Assembly (NCBI GenBank): GCA_963807925.1
Contig: CAWEDP010000001.1
Coordinates: forward strand, 1 to 64,000
Reading direction: 5' to 3'
Source of the DNA: CAWEDP01 sp963807925
GTDB taxonomy: Bacteria; Acidobacteriota; Vicinamibacteria; Vicinamibacterales; CAVVIG01
Length of the DNA: 64,000 bases
Shown: positions 59,839 through 64,000 of the stretch, piece by piece
How positions within the stretch are numbered: the first letter of the stretch is position 1
Layout of the letters: every line of letters begins with the position of its first letter
Program-made: the position numbers and the translations under genes
Notes under the pieces: generated by a model
Databases searched by the model: none
Told to the model about the DNA's origin: nothing
The model's input: the letters and a program-made list of their open reading frames with translations, nothing else

Positions 59839-60484
59839 TCGGGCCTCGCAGATTACGTCCGACAAATGGGGATGGCGGCGCTGAACATCGCGTCGCCGTG
59901 ACGTGTCCGCGCGGATTCTGCCCCGTCCTGCGCAGGGAGTCAACCCGGTCGCGGCGCGACGCGTCCCCTGTTTCAGGTAGTCATGCGCCGCCATCGCCAT
60001 TCGAGGTGAACTCGAGGGCGCCGCTCACCCCCAGCCTCGGCACCGTGTCGAAGAACACGTCCGCGCCGCCGGTGAGGACACGCCGGTGCCGTTCTCGGTG
60101 GCCAGCCCTCCGGATACGACGTGTGGACGAGGCTGTGGGCGCCGTGGCCTGGATGGCCGCCGTCGACGAGGCCACGGGCGCGCGTTCTACGGCTGCCGCC
60201 GGGATTGCGCTACCGAGGGTCAGCGTGAGAAAAATGAGGACTCCGGTGTACTCTCGGATCGTGAGGCTGCCTCCAATCGGAACATGAAAGGTCTGCACCC
60301 GCTGCAGCCAGGGCCGGCCGGCGATTCCGTGGATCAGTTGGGAGATGACAGCCGGTTCTGTTTACCGCGTCTCAGCGGTCGCGCGCTTGCCGCGCCTGTC
60401 CGGCGGGCTGCTTGTTCGGCACGGCTGAAGCCGCGTATCATGCGCATGCTGTTTCTGCCCGCCGCAACCATCAGGGAGTCATAA
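59839..60484. other. No well-supported gene
   Basis: The 646 bp have one weak candidate: a minus-strand frame (59981-60298) with a signal-like LIFLTLTLGSAIPAAAV followed by low-complexity Ala/Thr/Arg sequence. I do not accept it as a gene. The last 100 bp serve as leader of the 60485 gene. Confidence 0.4.
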
Positions 60485-61792
60485 ATGAAGGCGAAATTCG
60501 TCTTGGTGGCGATTACGCTCGCCGCCCTCGGCGGCGTGGCGCGGTTTGGTTCGACCGCCTCCGCTCAGGCGAGGGGGCAAGGGGCAGCGCCCGGCGTCCA
60601 GGGCCAGGGTCGCGGTCGGGGGTTCGGCCGGGCCAACACGCCGACGTTTCCCGGGCCGCCGGCGGGCATGCAGGCGCTGCCGATCGATCTCTTCAGCTCG
60701 AAGAACTTCTACAAGGACAAGGCCCTCTGGCTGGACCAGCGGTACTTCCGCTGCAACACGCCGCGGCAGATCACCGACATCTGGACGTCGCGCCGTATCG
60801 GCAACAACCCGCCGACCTCGGCGTCGTGGGGCGACTGCAGCGAGGACTACCCGCGCGACAAGATCCTGAGCCCGTACCCGTACAAGACGGCCAAGCAACA
60901 CTATGAGGCGCTGATGGCGCAGGCCAAGGCGGCGGGCGGGCCCACCGTCTACACGCGGCAGACGCTGCCCGACTGGGACGGCTGGTACGGCCGTGTTGCC
61001 GAAGACGCCAGCTCGCAATGGATGTGGGGGACCGTCAACCAGACCAGCACCATCCTGTCGCTGCTCACGCCCGAGTATCAGAAGCGGATGGTCCAGATGA
61101 ACTATCACGAGGGCGTCGACAACGCCCCGCAGTGGGAGGCGTCGTTCTGCTATCCGGAAGGATTCCTGCGCTGGTGGGCGCAGGCGTCGGGAGGCGGGAA
61201 CTTCCAGCTGCTCGTCACGCCCACCCAGGTGCAGTTCATCTCCGGCGTCGCCGCCAACTTCCTGCGCCAGGTGCTGATCGGACGCAGCCACGTGCAGAAG
61301 GTGCCGCAGTGGTACGGCGAAACGGTCGGATTCTGGAACGGGACGACGCTGGTGGCATGGACCGCGAACGTCCAGGCCTGGACGCTCTCGCACTCGATGT
61401 TCGAGTTCAGCGGCTCGATTGAGACCATCGACGTGTTCACGCCGCGATACGATGCCAACGGGGCCTTCGCGGGGCTGTCGCTCGACACGACGATCTACGA
61501 TCCCGAAGCCTTCGTGGCGCCGCTGCACAACGTCATGCGCTTCACTCGGCAGGCGCGCATGGACGACCCGAACCGGCGCTACACCTACATCGAGTGCCTG
61601 AGCAACCTCCGCAACACCAACGGCCGGCCGACGCAGCTGACCGCGAGCGATCCGCGATTCATCGACTACTACGGGCGGCCGTGGGCGCAGAACTGGGAGA
61701 AGTATTTCGAGGCGGGCTGGGACAAGCCCGATGACGATCTTCCTGCAGACGCGCTGGCTGTCCTCGACAAGCTCGAAGGAAAAACCAAGTAG
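60485..61792 (+). CDS. Large secreted family protein, distant 'SGxW' relative
   Basis: This protein has 435 residues with a signal peptide (MKAKFVLVAITLAALGGVAR) and a Gly/Arg linker. The body has WLDQRYFRCNTPRQITDIWT, ETVGFWNGTTLVAWTANVQA, DPEAFVAPLHNVMRFTRQAR and YIECLSNLRNTNGRPTQLTA. The segment GFWNGTTLVAWT corresponds to the GHWEGDALVVET strand of the paralogous family, so I see it as a distant member. It is followed by DUF6152 after 18 bp, which is a frequent pairing in Acidobacteriota. Confidence 0.8.
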   Translation: MKAKFVLVAITLAALGGVARFGSTASAQARGQGAAPGVQGQGRGRGFGRANTPTFPGPPAGMQALPIDLFSSKNFYKDKALWLDQRYFRCNTPRQITDIWTSRRIGNNPPTSASWGDCSEDYPRDKILSPYPYKTAKQHYEALMAQAKAAGGPTVYTRQTLPDWDGWYGRVAEDASSQWMWGTVNQTSTILSLLTPEYQKRMVQMNYHEGVDNAPQWEASFCYPEGFLRWWAQASGGGNFQLLVTPTQVQFISGVAANFLRQVLIGRSHVQKVPQWYGETVGFWNGTTLVAWTANVQAWTLSHSMFEFSGSIETIDVFTPRYDANGAFAGLSLDTTIYDPEAFVAPLHNVMRFTRQARMDDPNRRYTYIECLSNLRNTNGRPTQLTASDPRFIDYYGRPWAQNWEKYFEAGWDKPDDDLPADALAVLDKLEGKTK

Positions 61793-61810
61793 GAGTACGA
61801 GGAGCAGATA

Positions 61811-62278
61811 ATGAAGACACGCACGCTCGGCGCCGTTGCCGCTCTGGCGACAGTTCTCACGGCCGGTCCGCTGGCGACGCCGGCCCTGGCACATCATTCG
61901 TTCGCCATGTACGATCAGACCAAGACGCTCACCCTCACCGGCGTCGTCACCCGATTCGTGGCCCAGGCCAATCACGCCGAAATCCATTTCGTGCCCCTCG
62001 GCCCGGACAACAAGCCGCTTCGCGGCGCCGACGGCAAGCCGATCACCTGGGGCGTCGAGATGGCCGGCGCGGCCGCGGTGGCGGCGCAGGGGATCACGGT
62101 CAGCAGCTTCCCCGCCGGCACGATCTTCAGCGTGAGGCTCAACCCGCTGCGGGACGGCAACAACTACGGGTCCAGGGTCGGCGCGCTGGCCAAGTGCCCG
62201 AAGGACAAAGTGCCCGCGCCCGGCAAGCAGTGCGACTCGGTCGAAGGCGCCGAAATCCTCGGCGGCACGACGTTCTAG
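61811..62278 (+). CDS. DUF6152 family secreted protein
   Basis: This protein has 155 residues with signal peptide LAALATVLTAGPLATPALA in slightly extended form. HHSFAMYDQTKTLTLTGVVT directly after the cut is the family hallmark, followed by FVAQANHAEIHFVPLGPDNK and SSFPAGTIFSVRLNPLRDGN. The His-His pair right at the mature N-terminus might bind a metal ion. It forms an operon with the 60485 gene and is followed by two DUF6644 genes. Confidence 0.88.
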   Translation: MKTRTLGAVAALATVLTAGPLATPALAHHSFAMYDQTKTLTLTGVVTRFVAQANHAEIHFVPLGPDNKPLRGADGKPITWGVEMAGAAAVAAQGITVSSFPAGTIFSVRLNPLRDGNNYGSRVGALAKCPKDKVPAPGKQCDSVEGAEILGGTTF

Positions 62279-62321
62279 CCGCACGTCGGATCGCGGGCAA
62301 CGGGGGACCCAGGGGACGGCC

Positions 62322-62840
62322 GTGCACCATTTCGCCGAGTGGCTCTCACAAACATCCGTCAGCGTCGCCGTTCAGAGTCACGAGTGGGTGATTCCGACGA
62401 TCCAGTCCATTCACATCGTCGCCATCGGCGTGGCGCTGGCGTCGGTGTTCATGATCGATCTCCGCATTCTCGGATGGGGGGGACGCGATCAGACGATCGG
62501 TGAGACCACCCGCCGGTTCGGCCCGTGGCTGACGGGGGCGCTGTGCGTGCTGCTCGCGACCGGCGGCGTGATGGTGATCGGCGAGCCGGCGCGTGAGCTG
62601 CTGGCGTTCTCGTTCTGGTTGAAGATGGGCTTCGTCTCGGTCGGGGTCGGTATCGCCGCAGCCCTCCACATCGCCCTCAGAACGCACGATCGCGCCTGGG
62701 AATCGTCGCTCGTCAACCGCCCCGGCATCAAGTCGCTGGCGATCCTGACGTTGCTGATCTGGGTGTGTATCGTGATTCTCGGCCGCTTGATCGCCTACGA
62801 CCACGTGTGGGGATCGTGGTCGATGTCGCCGAGAGCCTGA
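62322..62840 (+). CDS. DUF6644 family membrane protein
   Basis: This protein has 172 residues from a GTG at 62322. There are four membrane segments (IQSIHIVAIGVALASVFMID, WLTGALCVLLATGGVMVIGE, MGFVSVGVGIAAALHIALRT, LAILTLLIWVCIVILGRLIA). The His in QSIHIVAIG and the Lys/His on the third helix recall haem-b membrane anchors. The next gene starts directly after the stop codon and encodes a paralogue. Confidence 0.85.
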   Translation: MHHFAEWLSQTSVSVAVQSHEWVIPTIQSIHIVAIGVALASVFMIDLRILGWGGRDQTIGETTRRFGPWLTGALCVLLATGGVMVIGEPARELLAFSFWLKMGFVSVGVGIAAALHIALRTHDRAWESSLVNRPGIKSLAILTLLIWVCIVILGRLIAYDHVWGSWSMSPRA

Positions 62841-63386
62841 ATGAGCGTCACCGGCCTGCTCGGATGGCTTGAAGCGTCTCGCCTCGCCACCAGCATTCGG
62901 AATTCCCTGTACCTGTTCCCGCTGATCGAATCGTTCCACGTGCTCGGCCTCACGATGGTGTTCGGCACGATCACGATCGTGGACCTGCGCCTGCTGGGCC
63001 TCGCGTCGACGCGGCGGCCATTCTCACGAGTCGCGGCCGATACGTTCAAGTGGACGTGGGCGGCGTTCGGCCTGAGCGTCGTCACCGGCGCGCTGATGTT
63101 CATCACGAACGCCGGCGTCTACTATCACAATTTCTATTTCCGATCGAAGATGGGGCTGCTCGCGCTCTCCGGCATCAACCTGCTGATGTTCGACCTGACC
63201 GCTGCACGGTCGATCGATCGATGGGACCGGGATCGGGCGGCGCCGCCCGCCGGCCGGACCGTCGCCGCCCTGTCGCTGCTGCTGTGGATCAGCATCATCT
63301 TCGCGGGCCGCTGGATCGGGTTCACGACCACACGAGCCTCGACCGCCGATCCGGGCGTCGACATCGAGGATCTTCTGCCGAAGTGA
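62841..63386 (+). CDS. DUF6644 family membrane protein
   Basis: This protein has 181 residues. ATG 62841 directly follows the TGA of the paralogue. There are four membrane segments (FPLIESFHVLGLTMVFGTIT, TWAAFGLSVVTGALMFITNA, SKMGLLALSGINLLMFDLTA, TVAALSLLLWISIIFAGRWI). The His in ESFHVLGL matches QSIHIVAI of the first copy. Together they could form a heterodimeric membrane module that serves the secreted DUF6152 protein. That is an inference from gene order. Confidence 0.85.
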   Translation: MSVTGLLGWLEASRLATSIRNSLYLFPLIESFHVLGLTMVFGTITIVDLRLLGLASTRRPFSRVAADTFKWTWAAFGLSVVTGALMFITNAGVYYHNFYFRSKMGLLALSGINLLMFDLTAARSIDRWDRDRAAPPAGRTVAALSLLLWISIIFAGRWIGFTTTRASTADPGVDIEDLLPK

Positions 63387-63409
63387 GGCGGGCCAAGCAC
63401 CGCGTCGGC

Positions 63410-63988
63410 CTAGCGCTGCCGCGCCGCTTCCTGCGCCCTCTGGTCGTTCGGATACCAGTAGTGCAGGTGGCAGTTCTCGCACGCCTTGTCGAGTCGGTCG
63501 CACGCGGCGAAGAGCGCGTCCTTGTTGCGGGCGTCGCTCGCCCGCAACGCCATCATGGCGGCGTCCTGAAGCGTGTGCGCGCGGTCGATGAACTGGGGGC
63601 GATCGGCGTCGATGAGCGCCTGAATCTGCGCCGGTTGAAGCTCGATGTCGGGATTGCTGGACCGCTCGTCGGGCTGGGCAACCTTCCGGCCGTTCATCAC
63701 CAGGAGATTGGGCGCCTCGAGCAACAGAATCGCCCGGCGCCGGACCTCCTGCCACTCCTCGTCGGTGTGCGGCGCCTTTTCGGTGATCCCATGTTCGTCG
63801 GCGATCATCGCCACCGAGTCGAACAGGAACTCCGCGCTCGGATCGACCATGGCGTCCATGATGTCCTTGATCGTCGCGGTGTGCAGGAGCGCCGCTTCGG
63901 GCGGGCGCGCGCGCGCGCACGCGCTCGAGGCCACCAGCAGGCTGGCGATCGCCAGCCCCCGAAGCTCAGAAGTCCACTTTGGCCGCAT
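63410..63988 (-). CDS. Mono-haem cytochrome c lipoprotein
   Basis: This protein has 192 residues with lipobox-like LLVASSAC after the export helix. A helical body (SAEFLFDSVAMIADEHGITE, EEWQEVRRRAILLLEAPNLL) is followed by one haem site CENCHLHYWYP near the C-terminus, as in class II-like (four-helix) cytochromes c with a C-terminal CxxCH. It converges on the DUF6644 pair with 23 bp between the stops. Promoter and upstream genes lie outside the window. Confidence 0.87.
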   Translation of the reverse strand: MRPKWTSELRGLAIASLLVASSACARARPPEAALLHTATIKDIMDAMVDPSAEFLFDSVAMIADEHGITEKAPHTDEEWQEVRRRAILLLEAPNLLVMNGRKVAQPDERSSNPDIELQPAQIQALIDADRPQFIDRAHTLQDAAMMALRASDARNKDALFAACDRLDKACENCHLHYWYPNDQRAQEAARQR

Positions 63989-64000
63989 CGCCCAGGACGA

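Noticed and set aside
59981..60298. Possible small secreted protein on the minus strand
   Set aside because: After a signal-like start the sequence is low-complexity Ala/Thr/Arg, and no clear start site is present.
60479..62284. 601-codon open frame antisense to the 60485 and DUF6152 genes
   Set aside because: It spans two sense genes with signal peptides and has the Arg/Val/Asp bias of a shadow frame.

Overview
The window is GC-rich, densely coded bacterial DNA that most resembles a soil Acidobacteriota, probably class Vicinamibacteria. The assignment is an inference from content. There are six secreted 'DGxPDxSGxW / GHWEGDALVVET' type proteins, acidobacterial VWFA-related, HAF-repeat, DUF1800/DUF1501, DUF6152 and DUF6644 proteins, many secreted beta-helix and beta-propeller proteins, and a TonB receptor with an N-terminal carboxypeptidase-like domain. 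There is no rRNA gene, CRISPR array or replication origin.

Region 1 (1-10.7 kb) is the end of an integrated island against a tRNA-Ser(UGA) gene. A tyrosine recombinase lies directly at the 3' end of the tRNA, followed by small accessory genes (DUF4160/DUF2442 pair, HTH protein, a regulator with a palindromic operator) and then a three-layer nest of insertion sequences. An IS21-family element (1-7502, TIRs at both ends) has its istA split by a second IS21-family element (2068-6531), which carries an IS3-family element (about 4746-6020). The second insertion is flanked by the 5-bp duplication GTAGC. Removing it together with one GTAGC copy restores the first istA reading frame exactly. istB of the outer element and orfB of the IS3 element are frameshifted. 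A family of hairpins with changing stems and a constant ACAGAAC/AAGAAC loop occurs in both IS21 elements.

Region 2 (10.9-34.2 kb) is mostly single secreted or outer-membrane proteins: a tannase/feruloyl-esterase homologue that has lost its catalytic triad, a DsrE protein, a BON-domain protein, a large ExeM/NucH-type nuclease ending in dockerin-like EF-hands, a 1031-residue propeller/VCBS surface protein, a frameshifted TonB receptor, a HAF-repeat protein, two small 'SGxW' proteins, an MBL-fold protein without its HxHxDH motif, and a pectate-lyase-like protein.

Region 3 (34.4-49.4 kb) holds a divergent pair separated by a (GTAA)7 microsatellite (membrane protein versus a DUF1800-DUF1501 operon). 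It then holds a tight minus-strand operon of a papain-like peptidase fused to a hydrolase, a VKOR, a Tes/MJ0619-like radical SAM enzyme and an SAM methyltransferase, possibly with DUF1003. This operon is the best candidate here for an undescribed pathway. After it come a VOC protein, a NosD-like beta-helix, zinc-ribbon and membrane microproteins, and a run of an RRM protein, a B12/radical SAM protein and a cold-shock protein.

Region 4 (49.4-64 kb) has a broken receiver domain, more 'SGxW' paralogues, an acidobacterial VWFA protein, an SDR, a 40-residue membrane microprotein, a double VOC protein, bacterioferritin, a gluconolactonase-like protein and a type IV pilin-like protein. It ends with a plus-strand cluster of a large 'SGxW'-like protein, DUF6152 and two DUF6644 membrane proteins, facing a mono-haem cytochrome c lipoprotein.
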